From NCBI RefSeq assembly GCF_964266745.1, contig NZ_CAXWGX010000023.1, positions 1 to 64,000 on the forward strand: a stretch of DNA of 64,000 nt. Direction: 5' to 3'. Source of the stretch: Propionicimonas sp020161015 (lineage in GTDB: Bacteria; Actinomycetota; Actinomycetes; Propionibacteriales; Propionibacteriaceae). Of this stretch, positions 1 through 8,464 are shown in pieces. The notes beneath the pieces were generated by a model, which searched no databases, was not told the DNA's origin, and saw only the letters and a program-made list of their open reading frames with translations. Position 1 is the stretch's first letter, and every line of letters begins with the position of its first letter. The position numbers were made by a program, and so were the translations under genes.

Positions 1-119
1 TCGACCGCCTGACCTACGACGCCACCATCATCGAAACCGGCACGACCAGCTACCGCCTCGCCCACACCCGAGCAGGTGGGGCCAACTCAAGCCGTCCTGG
101 TGGGGCCAAGTCGAGTTGA
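1..119 (+). CDS. istB: IstB-type IS21 transposition ATPase, C-terminal fragment
   Basis: The reading frame beginning at base 3 gives the last 38 residues of a protein that ends at a TGA at 117-119. It starts DRLTYDATIIETGTTSYRL, which resembles the C-terminal tail of IstB, the AAA+ helper ATPase of IS21-family transposition. Only the tail is in the window, so no ATPase motif can be checked. The last codons overlap short repeats typical of an IS21 end, which supports the call. The alternative is another protein with a similar tail. Confidence 0.6.
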   Translation, partial: DRLTYDATIIETGTTSYRLAHTRAGGANSSRPGGAKSS

Positions 120-121
120 CA
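75..121 (+). mobile_element. Right end of an IS21-family element
   Basis: The 11-base unit GGTGGGGCCAA occurs at 75-85 and again at 99-109, and the segment ends in TGACA at 117-121. IS21 elements carry multiple short terminal repeats and end in CA, so I place the element boundary near 121. The left end and any target duplication lie outside the window, so the exact edge is inferred. Confidence 0.5.
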
Positions 122-189
122 TACTCATGGGCGCGTCATCGCAACCGAGATTCAGCCAAGGCTGCACGTTGATCGGTCGTGACGATCAG

Positions 190-203
190 GGCGGCATGCC
201 GCC
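190..203. terminator. Perfect 14-bp palindrome, possible terminator
   Basis: GGCGGCATGCCGCC is perfectly self-complementary and is followed by a moderately T-rich stretch (TTCGGTCTGATTTCTTG). It lies between the IS end and the antiporter gene and could stop transcription coming out of the IS. A looser inverted repeat, TGATCG and CGATCA at 170-188, lies just upstream. A regulatory operator for the antiporter is the alternative. Confidence 0.3.
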
Positions 204-262
204 TTCGGTCTGATTTCTTGGCGCGCCTCACCAATCCCGGTGGGTCTTCGTAGGCTGGCCTA

Positions 263-1840
263 ATGGAGACGTGGCTCGTCTACCTGGGTGCCGCGCTCGC
301 CGGGGGAGCGGTCGCAGCGGTGTTGCGTTTGCCCCCACTGGTTGGCTTTCTCGCGGCAGGCTTCCTCCTGGGATTCGCGGGTGTGCCTGAAGTGCCCGAG
401 CTTGAGGGTGTCGCTGAGGCCGGTCTGGCTCTCATGCTGTTCACGATCGGGCTGAAGCTCGACGTTCGCAGGCTGTTCCGGCGTCATGTCTGGTCGCCCG
501 CTCTGGCGCACCTCGCCACTTTCGGGGTGGTCACGGTGCTGGTGATCGCCGGGCTGGCGGCGGTCGGTGTTCCCTTTGCCGCCCCAGGGTCGTGGGGTTC
601 CTTCGCTGTGGCGGCGTTCGCGCTGTCGTTCTCCAGCACCGTCTTCGTCGTCAAGCTCCTTGAGGACAGGGGGGACGAGGACTCGCTCTATGGTCGGGTG
701 GCGATTGGCATCCTGCTGATTCAGGATCTGGCGGCGGTCATCTTCCTGGCTGTGGTTGGAGGGACGGTGCCCTCTCCGTGGGCGTTGGCGCTGTTCCTCC
801 TGGTTCCCGTGGTGCGCGTTGCCCGCTTCGTCTGGGCGCGGATCGCGCGAGCCGATCTGGAGATTCTCTTCGGGGTGCTGATGTCTCTGGGTCCGGGCTA
901 CTGGGCGTTCACGGCAGTCGGGCTCAAGGGTGATCTGGGCGCTCTGGTCATCGGGGTGCTCCTGGCTGTCGATCCTCACGCCGAAGCCCTTGCGCGATCG
1001 TTGCTGCGCCTGAAGGACTTCCTGCTGGTTGGGTTCTTCCTGGCGATCGGTCTGGCTGGGGTGCCGGGTCCCGCGGAGATCGCGCTCGCGCTCGCGCTAC
1101 TGCTGTTGCTGCCGGTGAAGGGGATTCTCTTCATCGTCCTGTTGAGGTGGGCACGGCTCCGGAATCGCACGTCGGCCCTGGCAGCGGTTGCCTTGAGCAA
1201 CTACTCCGAGTTCGGCATGATCGTGGTCGCGGTGGGCGCTGGCCACGGATTGATCGATCGGCACTGGTTAGTGGCTGTCTCGCTTGCCGTGGCGCTGAGC
1301 TTCGTCATCGGGGCTTCGGTGGGACGCCGCGACGCGTCGTTCGCCTCGTGGCTGGCCGACCGGTTTCCCAACCGGGCCGAGCAGGTGCTCCTGCCCGAGG
1401 ATCGCCACATTGTGATTGGTGACGCCAACGTGCTGGTTCTCGGTCTGGGGAGGGTGGGCATCGCAGCGTTCGAGCGTCTTGTCGCCGAGCCCGGTTTGCG
1501 TGTGGTCGGGATCGAGAGCGACCCGGAGGTGGTCGAGAAGCTGCGCGGGCGTGGTGTGAACGTGATTGAGGGGGATGCGACCGACCTCGAGTTCTGGGAA
1601 CGCATCCGTGGCAGGCACGGGCTGGAGATCGCCGTGTTCGCCCTGCCGAATCATGAGGCCAACGCTGCGGCCATCCGGCTGCTGCAGCGCACTCCGTTCG
1701 CCGGGACGATCGGGGTCGTCACCCGCGATGAGGACGAGGCGCCCGACTGGGCCGGGATCGGTGTGGACGCATCTCTGTCGTTGTACGCCGGGGCCGGCGC
1801 GCAGCTCGCCGAGCAGGCACTCCGGCACCGCCACGCCTAG
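263..1840 (+). CDS. KefB-like cation:proton antiporter with RCK domain (CPA2)
   Basis: This 525-residue protein has an N-terminal half of about 12 hydrophobic segments (residues 1-370), with the CPA2-type stretch LMLFTIGLKLDVRRLFRR near residue 55. A cytoplasmic TrkA-N/RCK nucleotide-binding domain follows (about 385-525) and starts with the Rossmann motif VLVLGLGRVG. Proteins of this kind exchange K+ or Na+ for H+ in the inner membrane and are gated by nucleotides or thiol adducts binding the RCK domain. I chose the ATG at 263 because TAGGCT at 251-256 lies 6 nt upstream and there is no Shine-Dalgarno, which suggests a leaderless transcript. It is transcribed alone. The ion cannot be told from sequence. 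Confidence 0.88.
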   Translation: METWLVYLGAALAGGAVAAVLRLPPLVGFLAAGFLLGFAGVPEVPELEGVAEAGLALMLFTIGLKLDVRRLFRRHVWSPALAHLATFGVVTVLVIAGLAAVGVPFAAPGSWGSFAVAAFALSFSSTVFVVKLLEDRGDEDSLYGRVAIGILLIQDLAAVIFLAVVGGTVPSPWALALFLLVPVVRVARFVWARIARADLEILFGVLMSLGPGYWAFTAVGLKGDLGALVIGVLLAVDPHAEALARSLLRLKDFLLVGFFLAIGLAGVPGPAEIALALALLLLLPVKGILFIVLLRWARLRNRTSALAAVALSNYSEFGMIVVAVGAGHGLIDRHWLVAVSLAVALSFVIGASVGRRDASFASWLADRFPNRAEQVLLPEDRHIVIGDANVLVLGLGRVGIAAFERLVAEPGLRVVGIESDPEVVEKLRGRGVNVIEGDATDLEFWERIRGRHGLEIAVFALPNHEANAAAIRLLQRTPFAGTIGVVTRDEDEAPDWAGIGVDASLSLYAGAGAQLAEQALRHRHA

Positions 1841-1963
1841 TCGCTGCTCAGATCGGGTGAACAGGAGGAAGCGACGACGTGGCGGGCGACCAGCCGGCAG
1901 ACAGGACCCTGTGCCCGCGATCGCGCGGGACAATGACGCCATCAACACGCCCGTGGAATGTAC

Positions 1964-2194
1964 CTATGGGGTGCAGGGCATCAGACGGATGGCGGGTGTG
2001 GGGGCGGCCGCGTCGCGCCGCGGTTGCCGATCCTTAGCCTTGAGTGCGCGGTGGGTGGCTCCAGAAGGTGGGGTGGTGCGCCGCTGAGCCCACCGAAGAC
2101 CGGCGCCTCGGCGGATGTCGGTGCGCCCGGTGTCGCGCAGGATCCAGAGCGTGAGCCATGCGGCGAGGGCGAGGGCGAGCAGAAGGTCAGCCAT
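1964..2194 (-). CDS. Possible small one-segment membrane protein
   Basis: This 76-residue frame starts MADLLLALALAAWLTLWIL, one clear transmembrane segment, and continues with a basic, proline- and arginine-rich tail. AGGGA lies 7-8 nt before the ATG. I recognise no family. It is the second reading frame downstream of the minus-strand manganese riboswitch, about 245 bases from it, so it might belong to that transcript. The tail looks like non-selected high-GC sequence, so the real gene may be shorter or the frame may be chance. Confidence 0.3.
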   Translation of the reverse strand: MADLLLALALAAWLTLWILRDTGRTDIRRGAGLRWAQRRTTPPSGATHRALKAKDRQPRRDAAAPTPAIRLMPCTP

Positions 2195-2305
2195 GATGAC
2201 GTCCCTGGTGTTGTCGATGGTGAAGCGGGACCGCGAGGCTGGAGGGCAAAGGGAGGGCCTTCGTGCACCTCAAGTCTGCGGTGGGTGTTTATGTGTGGAG
2301 CTCGT

Positions 2306-2410
2306 TCAGCTGGCTCGCGTTTCTGCAGCTGACCACTTCGAGCGCGAACCCGCGGCTACCGAGCGAGGGAGCGGTGCTCCCATCGGGGGTCCGGCAGGTG
2401 GATGATCCAT
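2306..2410 (-). CDS. 34-residue ORF translated from the minus-strand riboswitch
   Basis: The first start codon after the minus-strand riboswitch is an ATG at 2410, 7 nt after AAGGAG (2418-2423). The frame gives 34 residues beginning MDHPPAGPPMGAPLPRS. It has no transmembrane segment and resembles no Mn exporter family. It may be a leader peptide, the head of a degraded gene, or a small protein of unknown role. The evidence is the well-placed ribosome site and the riboswitch, not the protein itself. The overlapping ATG at 2415 (frame of 19 codons) is only 2 nt from the Shine-Dalgarno and is less likely. Confidence 0.35.
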   Translation of the reverse strand: MDHPPAGPPMGAPLPRSVAAGSRSKWSAAETRAS

Positions 2411-2439
2411 GGCATGTCTCCTTCCGGTCTGGCAGAACC

Positions 2440-2540
2440 GGAAGTCTCTCCCACCCAGCTCTCGCTGGGCTCGGTCACCGGGCCTAATTGCTAGGTCCGT
2501 GGTGTCGGCGACCGACTCGTTCTTCGGGATACTCCCCTCC
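2440..2540 (-). promoter_or_regulatory. yybP-ykoY manganese riboswitch, minus strand
   Basis: Read on the minus strand, this segment starts GGAGGGGAGUAUCCC and ends GGGAGAGACUUCC, the two conserved sides of the yybP-ykoY aptamer, with paired arms between them. Immediately after it, CUUCCGGU can pair with ACCGGAAG, which overlaps the AAGGAG ribosome site. Metal binding would keep the first strand in the aptamer stem and free the ribosome site, the usual translational switch of this class. It faces away from the TerC gene and controls only short frames (2306-2410, perhaps 1964-2194), so its true target is unclear. Confidence 0.75.
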
Positions 2541-2713
2541 GTTGGGGTACGAACAACAATACGCGAAGACCGTTACGTGCGTAAAGTCCCGGCCATGAGT
2601 ATTCGAGCAGCATGAAAGGCGAGGAGCGACAGCGAGGATGGTCGTGACCCCCCAGAGGAATGCCATGGGCGCCCTTGACGTACGAAGACATGTTCGTGAA
2701 TACTGGAGCGCAC

Positions 2714-2847
2714 GAGGGGAGTACCCCGCTCGCGATGTCTCCGTCAGTTCGGCCGGCCCTGTTCGGCCCGGAGCGTCGGCCACCCCAGCCAGATTGGCGT
2801 GGTGGGGGAGACCTCCAACCGCTCGCCGTGTGCGGGCAGGTGGAGGT
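2714..2847 (+). promoter_or_regulatory. yybP-ykoY manganese riboswitch upstream of the TerC gene
   Basis: The leader starts GAGGGGAGUACCCC (2714-2727) and closes with GGGGGAGACCUCC (2804-2816), the conserved junction sequences of yybP-ykoY aptamers. The closing strand ACCUCCA (2811-2817) is exactly complementary to UGGAGGU (2841-2847), which contains the Shine-Dalgarno of the next gene. Without metal these would pair and block translation; with Mn2+ the closing strand is held in the aptamer. TerC/YkoY proteins are classic targets of this riboswitch. Confidence 0.82.
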
Positions 2848-2854
2848 ATGGGGC

Positions 2855-3874
2855 ATGGATGTTCCGCTCTGGGCGTGGGCTGCAGTTCTCGCCGTGATTC
2901 TTGCGATGCTGGCGGTCGACCTTTTCGCCCATCGCACCGCTCACGTGGTGTCGGTTCGTGAGGCCGCCATCTGGTCGGGGGTGTGGGTCTCGCTGGGCCT
3001 GGCGTTCGGCGCGGTGGTGTGGTGGGCCTACGGCGCCCAGGCCGGCGGTGAGTACTTCGCCGGTTACCTGATCGAGAAGTCACTGGCGGTCGACAACGTC
3101 TTCGTGTTCGCGTTGATGTTTGCCTACTTCTCGGTCCCGCGGGAGTACCAGCACAGGGTGCTGTTCTACGGCGTGCTCGGGGCGTTGGTGTTCCGGGCGA
3201 TCTTCATCGCCGGCGGTGCGGTGCTGATCGAGAACTTCTCCTGGGTCCTGTACCTGTTCGGCGCGTTCCTGGTGTTCACGGGCTGGAAGATGTTCACCCA
3301 CCGCAACGAACAGCTCGACCCTTCCCGCAACCCGGTGCTGCGCCTGGTCAAGAAGTGGGTGCCGTCCACCGCGGAGTACCACGGGCAGCGATTCTGGGTG
3401 AAGCAGGCCGGCAAGTGGGTGGCGACCCCGCTGTTCACGGTGCTGGTCCTGGTCGAGGTCACCGACATCATCTTTGCGGTCGACTCGATTCCCGCGATCT
3501 TCGCCGTCACCCAGGAACCGTTCCTGGTCTTCACCAGCAACGCCTTCGCCATCCTCGGTCTGCGGGCGATGTACTTCCTGCTTGCCGACCTGATCCACCG
3601 GTTCATCTACCTCAAGGCCGGGCTCGCCGTTGTGCTGGTCTTCGTGGGCGTCAAGATGCTGCTGCTCGACGTCTACAAGATCCCGATCTGGCTTTCGATC
3701 GCCGTGATCGCCACCACCATCACCGTCGCCGTCGTGTGGAGCCTGCGAGCCACCCGCGATCCGGCGCCGACACCGCAGGACCACGCGCCCACCGCGCCGG
3801 AACCTGAGGCCCGGGACGCCACCGCTGAGGCCGAAGTGGCAGGGGATGAGACGTTTGGACATCGGCGGATGTGA
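2855..3874 (+). CDS. TerC family integral membrane protein, probable Mn2+ exporter
   Basis: This 339-residue protein has about nine transmembrane segments. It shows the TerC signatures: acidic segment motifs EKSLAVDNVFVFALMF (about residue 75) and TDIIFAVDSIPAIFAVTQ (about residue 205). TerC/YkoY/Alx proteins export Mn2+ or load metalloproteins at the membrane. An upstream frame is open to 2660, but it runs through the riboswitch, so I place the start at the ATG at 2855, 7 nt after GGAGGT. The C-terminal 40 residues are a charged Ala/Pro-rich tail. The P-type ATPase gene follows after 143 bases on the same strand, and the two could form one cation-efflux unit. Confidence 0.9.
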   Translation: MDVPLWAWAAVLAVILAMLAVDLFAHRTAHVVSVREAAIWSGVWVSLGLAFGAVVWWAYGAQAGGEYFAGYLIEKSLAVDNVFVFALMFAYFSVPREYQHRVLFYGVLGALVFRAIFIAGGAVLIENFSWVLYLFGAFLVFTGWKMFTHRNEQLDPSRNPVLRLVKKWVPSTAEYHGQRFWVKQAGKWVATPLFTVLVLVEVTDIIFAVDSIPAIFAVTQEPFLVFTSNAFAILGLRAMYFLLADLIHRFIYLKAGLAVVLVFVGVKMLLLDVYKIPIWLSIAVIATTITVAVVWSLRATRDPAPTPQDHAPTAPEPEARDATAEAEVAGDETFGHRRM

Positions 3875-4017
3875 CCCCCGGGATCGACCCGGGCGGGTGC
3901 GCCGCGCGGGTGTTACGGGACGACATTCTCGTCCGTCCTGTCCCCTGCCCGTCGCGTCGGCCCCTAGGGTGGAAGAGACTCGGTGGTGCTTCGCTCACGA
4001 GTCGCTGAAGGATTGTC

Positions 4018-6732
4018 ATGGAACTCGTGCCACTTGTCCTGAACGAGCCAGCACGGCCGCGACCGTGGCACGTGCTATCTGCCACGGAGGCCCTGGAGGA
4101 GCTGGGGACCTCCCCGCGCGGTCTCACTGACGAGGAAGCGCGGGTCCGCCTTGACCGGCTTGGCCCCAATGCCCTGATCGATCGTGGGACCAAGTCCCCG
4201 TGGAAGATTCTGTGGGAGCAGCTGACCGCGGTGATGGTGGTGATCCTGCTGGCAGCCGCAGGGTTCTCACTGTTGTTGGGGAAATTCCTAGAGGCGGGTG
4301 CCATTGGCCTTATCGTGCTTCTCTTCGCGCTGTTGGGATTTCTGCAGGAGTATCGGGCCGAACGGGCGATCGCGGCGTTGCGCCAGATGACGGTCCCGTT
4401 CGTGCGGGCGGTGCGCGGTGGTCAAGTCGGCCAGTTGGCGGCGACGAATCTGGTGCCGGGAGACATCATCCAGCTGGCTGCAGGCGCGGTGGTTCCCGCG
4501 GATCTGCGCCTGCTCGAGACGGTAGCTCTGAAGATCCAGGAGGCCGCGCTCACCGGGGAGTCCGAGGCCGTGGAGAAGACCAGCGACCCCGTGACGCAGG
4601 TTGACTCCCCGTTGGGTGATCGGCTCAACGTCGCTTACTCGGGCACGCAGGTGGCGCACGGGCGGGGCGTGGGGGTGGTGGTGGCCACCGGCATGGCCAC
4701 GGAACTCGGGAAGATTGCCGACCTGCTACAAGGCGTGAGGACGGAACGCACTCCGCTACAACAACGGCTGGACAGCGTCGGCAAGCAACTCGCCGTCGTG
4801 GGGCTGGTCACCGCCGGGGTGGTTGCGGGGCTGGGAGCGTTGGCCGGGGAGACCTGGAGCGATCTGGTGCTCACAGCCATTTCGGTGGCGGTCGCGGTCA
4901 TCCCGGAAGGCTTGCCGGCTGTCGTGACGTTTACCTTGGCGGTGGGGGCGCAGCGGATGCTGCGCCGGGAGGCGTTGATTCGGAAGCTACCGGCCGTGGA
5001 GACCCTGGGATCGGTAACGGTGATCTGCTCGGACAAGACGGGGACCCTGACGCAGAACCGGATGTCAGTCGCTCGCCTCGCGATCCCGGGAGAGCCCGAA
5101 TGGGTGCCGGGCCATGGCATCCCCTCCCCGACGGCGAGCATGGCGCTGGTTGCTGGTGTGCTGTGCAACGACTCCGAAGTCCGTTGCGTCGATGGTGAGA
5201 CCAAGCTGATCGGAGACCCGACCGAAACCTGCCTCCTCGAGGCGGCGTCTGTCGCAGGACTCGATGTCGCGGGACTGGGGTCGGCTCTGCCACGCATCGC
5301 AGAGCTCCCCTTCGACTCCGAACGCAAGCGGATGAGCACCCGCCACCGGCGTGATGACGTTACGGTCTTCGCTGACGTCGACGGCGACCTCGTCTTCGTC
5401 AAGGGCGCCGTCGACGGAATGCTGACGCACCTCTCCTCGGTCTGGTTGACCGGCAATCCTCACCCGTTCGACGACACCGGACGGGCTTGGGTCGAGTCGA
5501 CCAACGCGACACTCGCCTCTGCGGGGCACCGCGTGCTGTGCCTGGCCTTCCGGACGATCGAAATCGGCGCGGACGCCGACCTGGAGGACGGACTGACCCT
5601 GCTTGGCCTGGTGGGCATCATCGACCCGCCCCGGCCGGAAGTGGCCGAGGCCGTCACAAAGTGCGAGACAGCGGGGATCAGGCCGGTGATGATCACCGGC
5701 GACCACCCCCTGACAGCTCGTGCCATCGCCCAACAGATCGGCATCGGCCGCGACGGCGTAGTCCTCACCGGCGTGGAACTCGACCGGCTTGCGGGGGAGG
5801 AGTTCGATCACGCGGCCCGCACCGTCAGCGTCTTCGCTCGCGTGGCACCCGAGCACAAGCTCCGGCTCGTCGACGCCCTCCAGCGCGACGGCCAGATCGT
5901 TGCGATGACGGGCGACGGGGTCAACGACGCCCCAGCGCTGAAGAAGTCAGACATCGGCGTGGCGATGGGCATCACAGGCACCGACGTCTCCAAAGAGGCA
6001 TCAGACATGGTGCTCCGCGATGACAACTTCGCCACCATCATCAGCGCGGTCGAGGAGGGCCGCGTGATCTACGACAATCTGCGCCGTTTCGTGTCCTTCG
6101 CGGTCGCCGGGAACCTCGGGAAGATCCTGGTCATGGTGGGCTGGCCGATCCCATACCTGTTCACGGACCTCGACACCACGGCCGCAGTCGCGCTGCTACC
6201 CCTGCAACTGCTGTGGCTGAACCTGATGACGGACGGCTTGCTGGGACTTGCGATGGGCAAGGAACCTGCCGAGCCCGACGTCATGCGACGCCCCCCACAC
6301 GTTCCCGGCGGCAGCCTGTGGGCCGGTGGGCTCGGCCTTCACACCGCCTGGATCGGATTCCTGATCGGCGCCATCGCCCTCGCCGTGGCGATCGGCTACC
6401 ACGAGGCGGGCAACCCCGCATGGCAATCGATGCTGTTCACCACCCTCGCGTTCCTCCAGGTCGGTCAGGCGTTTGCCATCCGCTCCTTCCGCGACTCCCT
6501 GTGGAAGGTGGGGCTTTGGACCAACCCCCTCCTCCTCACCATCGCCGGCGTGGTCCTCTCCCTCCAACTGGCAGCGCTGTACACCCCGCTGGGCGACTTC
6601 CTGCAGGTGCAGCCTCTCGCGCCCGCGGACTTGTTGGTGGCAGCGGCGGCAGGCGTAGGCCTGTTCACTGTGATCGAGGTGGTCAAGGCGCTGACCCGGG
6701 CTCCGCTCACCTTTCGGGGGAGCCATGCCTGA
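4018..6732 (+). CDS. P-type cation-translocating ATPase, Ca2+/Mn2+ type (P2)
   Basis: The 904-residue protein carries the full P-type set. It has an N-terminal cation-ATPase domain (about 10-80), TGES in the actuator domain near residue 180, PEGLP in the fourth membrane segment near 297, the phosphorylated aspartate of DKTGTLT at about residue 339, and TGDGVNDAPALKKSDIGVAMG near 632. The C terminus has six membrane segments. PEGLP and the overall length fit SERCA/PMCA-like pumps exporting Ca2+ or Mn2+, which suits the TerC neighbour. The start is the ATG at 4018 with AAGGA 5 nt upstream. Its last 8 bases overlap the next gene, implying coupled translation. Mg2+ or Na+ transport cannot be excluded. 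Confidence 0.9.
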   Translation: MELVPLVLNEPARPRPWHVLSATEALEELGTSPRGLTDEEARVRLDRLGPNALIDRGTKSPWKILWEQLTAVMVVILLAAAGFSLLLGKFLEAGAIGLIVLLFALLGFLQEYRAERAIAALRQMTVPFVRAVRGGQVGQLAATNLVPGDIIQLAAGAVVPADLRLLETVALKIQEAALTGESEAVEKTSDPVTQVDSPLGDRLNVAYSGTQVAHGRGVGVVVATGMATELGKIADLLQGVRTERTPLQQRLDSVGKQLAVVGLVTAGVVAGLGALAGETWSDLVLTAISVAVAVIPEGLPAVVTFTLAVGAQRMLRREALIRKLPAVETLGSVTVICSDKTGTLTQNRMSVARLAIPGEPEWVPGHGIPSPTASMALVAGVLCNDSEVRCVDGETKLIGDPTETCLLEAASVAGLDVAGLGSALPRIAELPFDSERKRMSTRHRRDDVTVFADVDGDLVFVKGAVDGMLTHLSSVWLTGNPHPFDDTGRAWVESTNATLASAGHRVLCLAFRTIEIGADADLEDGLTLLGLVGIIDPPRPEVAEAVTKCETAGIRPVMITGDHPLTARAIAQQIGIGRDGVVLTGVELDRLAGEEFDHAARTVSVFARVAPEHKLRLVDALQRDGQIVAMTGDGVNDAPALKKSDIGVAMGITGTDVSKEASDMVLRDDNFATIISAVEEGRVIYDNLRRFVSFAVAGNLGKILVMVGWPIPYLFTDLDTTAAVALLPLQLLWLNLMTDGLLGLAMGKEPAEPDVMRRPPHVPGGSLWAGGLGLHTAWIGFLIGAIALAVAIGYHEAGNPAWQSMLFTTLAFLQVGQAFAIRSFRDSLWKVGLWTNPLLLTIAGVVLSLQLAALYTPLGDFLQVQPLAPADLLVAAAAGVGLFTVIEVVKALTRAPLTFRGSHA

Positions 6733-8464
6733 CTACTTCCGCGCTGTGGCGCTTGATTTCGACGGCACTCTGACCACCGGTGAAAGGCCCTCCTCAGCCG
6801 TGCTCGCTGCTCTGGCCGAGGCGCGCGGCCGCGGGCATCGGCTTGTGCTCGTCACCGGGCGCACCATGGCGCACTTGCGGTCGGGCTTCGCCGACGTAGA
6901 CGACTGGTTCGACGCAATCGTCGCCGAGAACGGCGCCGTGCTTCACACGCCCGCGGGGTCACAGGTACTGGCCCAACCGGTCGACCCTGCGTTGGCCGAC
7001 GCGCTCGCCAGACGCGGGGTCGCGGTCGACCGCGGGCAGGTACTCCTTGGCTGCTCGGCAGCCCATGACCACCTGGTCCTGGAGGAGGTCCGTCGTCTGG
7101 GAGCCGACTGCCAACTGACGCGCAACCGGGGTGCCCTGATGATCGTCCCGGCTGGAGTCACCAAGGGATCCGGTCTGGATGCCGCGCTCAACAGCCTCGG
7201 CCTGTCCTCACACTCCGCGATCGCGATTGGCGACGCCGAGAACGACCACACCATGCTCGCGCACTGCGAGATCGGCGTCGCCGTCGCCAATGCGGTCGAC
7301 TCGCTCAAGCGTCGCGCGGACATCGTCACCAACGCCCCGGACGGCAGAGGGGTGATCGAGGTCCTCCACGGTGACCTCCTGCGGGGCCGCTCAGCTGTGC
7401 ACCCCGACCGTTGGCAGATCTCACTCGGCACCTACTTCGACGCCACGCCCGCCACCATTCCGGCCTCCCAGGTCAACGTCCTTGTGACGGGGGGCACCCA
7501 GTCCGGGAAGTCCTACCTGGCCGGGCTCATCGCCGAACAGCTCATCCGGCTCGCCTACGCCGTTGTCGTGATCGACGTCGAAGGCGACCACTCCAATCTT
7601 GCCGACCTGCCCGACGTCGTTCATCTGGGAGGGCACGCGCCCGTCCCCACGACGGGGCTCTTGCGCAACCTGTTGAGCCACCATGGCACGAGCATCGTCG
7701 CCGACCTGTCCCAGCTCACCGGCGACGAGAGGCGGAACTGGTACACCCAGGCACCACCGCGGCTCGCCGACCTGCGCCGGGACCGCGGCTTGCCCCACTG
7801 GGTGCTGGTCGACGAGGCCCACGAATCGCTCGGTCCTGCGACGGAGACCCGGAACCTGTTCGCTCCGGACCGCAAGGGTCACTGCATGATCACCTACCAC
7901 CCCACCGAGCTCTGTGCCGAGGCGCGGAACAGCATCGACATCCTTGTGTCGCTGCAGCCGACGACTCTCGATGCCGAGGACCCGGTAGTCGTCGTCACGA
8001 CGGCGTTCAGCCGGCTCGCGGTCGACGATGTCCTCGCCGCGTTCTCGGCCCTGCCCGTCGGGGCTGGCCTGTTGTTGCGCGCGAGTGAGCCGGGCGTCCT
8101 GCGCCCCTTCACAGTCGGACCCCGGCGTACCGCCCACGAGCGGCACTGGCACAAGTACGCGACGGTGGACTTGCCAGTCCACCGGCGGTTCGTGTTCCGG
8201 CGCAGCGGCGAGTCAACCTCCGGACACGAGGCAGCCAGCATGCGCGACTTCTACGATGAACTCGCCGGATGTGAGCCCGACGTCATCATGCACCACGCCG
8301 GGGCCCACGACTTCTCCCGCTGGATCCGTGGCGTGTTCCGCGACGACCGCCTCGCCTCCGACGTCGAACAGGTCGAGACAGAGCTCACCACTGCCTGGCA
8401 AGAGAGTGTCGAGACTGCTCGGCGCCGGCTCCGCGAGGCGGTCGAGCATCGCTACCCCGGCTGA
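6725..8464 (+). CDS. Fusion of Cof-type HAD phosphatase and HerA/DUF87-like ATPase
   Basis: Residues 1-220 form a HAD-IIB (Cof-like) phosphatase: LDFDGTL with D11 and D13, then TGR near 45 and GDAENDHTML near 178. Residues 225-480 form a P-loop ATPase with Walker A GGTQSGKS near 256 and a DEAH Walker B near 362, similar to DUF87/HerA-type ATPases. A C-terminal part (about 480-579) contains DVIMHHAGAHDFSRWIRGVF, which resembles DUF5752-like tails seen on sugar-phosphate enzymes. The ATG overlaps the P-type ATPase gene by 8 bases, so the two products are probably made together. The substrate is unknown. The combination is unusual, and the domain assignments rest on motifs only. Confidence 0.75.
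   Translation: MPDYFRAVALDFDGTLTTGERPSSAVLAALAEARGRGHRLVLVTGRTMAHLRSGFADVDDWFDAIVAENGAVLHTPAGSQVLAQPVDPALADALARRGVAVDRGQVLLGCSAAHDHLVLEEVRRLGADCQLTRNRGALMIVPAGVTKGSGLDAALNSLGLSSHSAIAIGDAENDHTMLAHCEIGVAVANAVDSLKRRADIVTNAPDGRGVIEVLHGDLLRGRSAVHPDRWQISLGTYFDATPATIPASQVNVLVTGGTQSGKSYLAGLIAEQLIRLAYAVVVIDVEGDHSNLADLPDVVHLGGHAPVPTTGLLRNLLSHHGTSIVADLSQLTGDERRNWYTQAPPRLADLRRDRGLPHWVLVDEAHESLGPATETRNLFAPDRKGHCMITYHPTELCAEARNSIDILVSLQPTTLDAEDPVVVVTTAFSRLAVDDVLAAFSALPVGAGLLLRASEPGVLRPFTVGPRRTAHERHWHKYATVDLPVHRRFVFRRSGESTSGHEAASMRDFYDELAGCEPDVIMHHAGAHDFSRWIRGVFRDDRLASDVEQVETELTTAWQESVETARRRLREAVEHRYPG

Noticed and set aside
1863..2037. A 52-residue frame behind AGGAGG at 1863
   Set aside because: The spacing to GTG is 10 nt, the product is low-complexity Arg/Pro-rich, and it has no recognisable domain.
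2660..2854. An extended N terminus for the TerC protein
   Set aside because: The added codons lie in the riboswitch and the frame has no ribosome site; the ATG at 2855 has GGAGGT 7 nt upstream.
3875..4017. A third manganese riboswitch before the P-type ATPase gene
   Set aside because: GGUGGAAGAGACU at about 3968-3980 resembles the closing side, but the opening GGGGAGUA side is absent.
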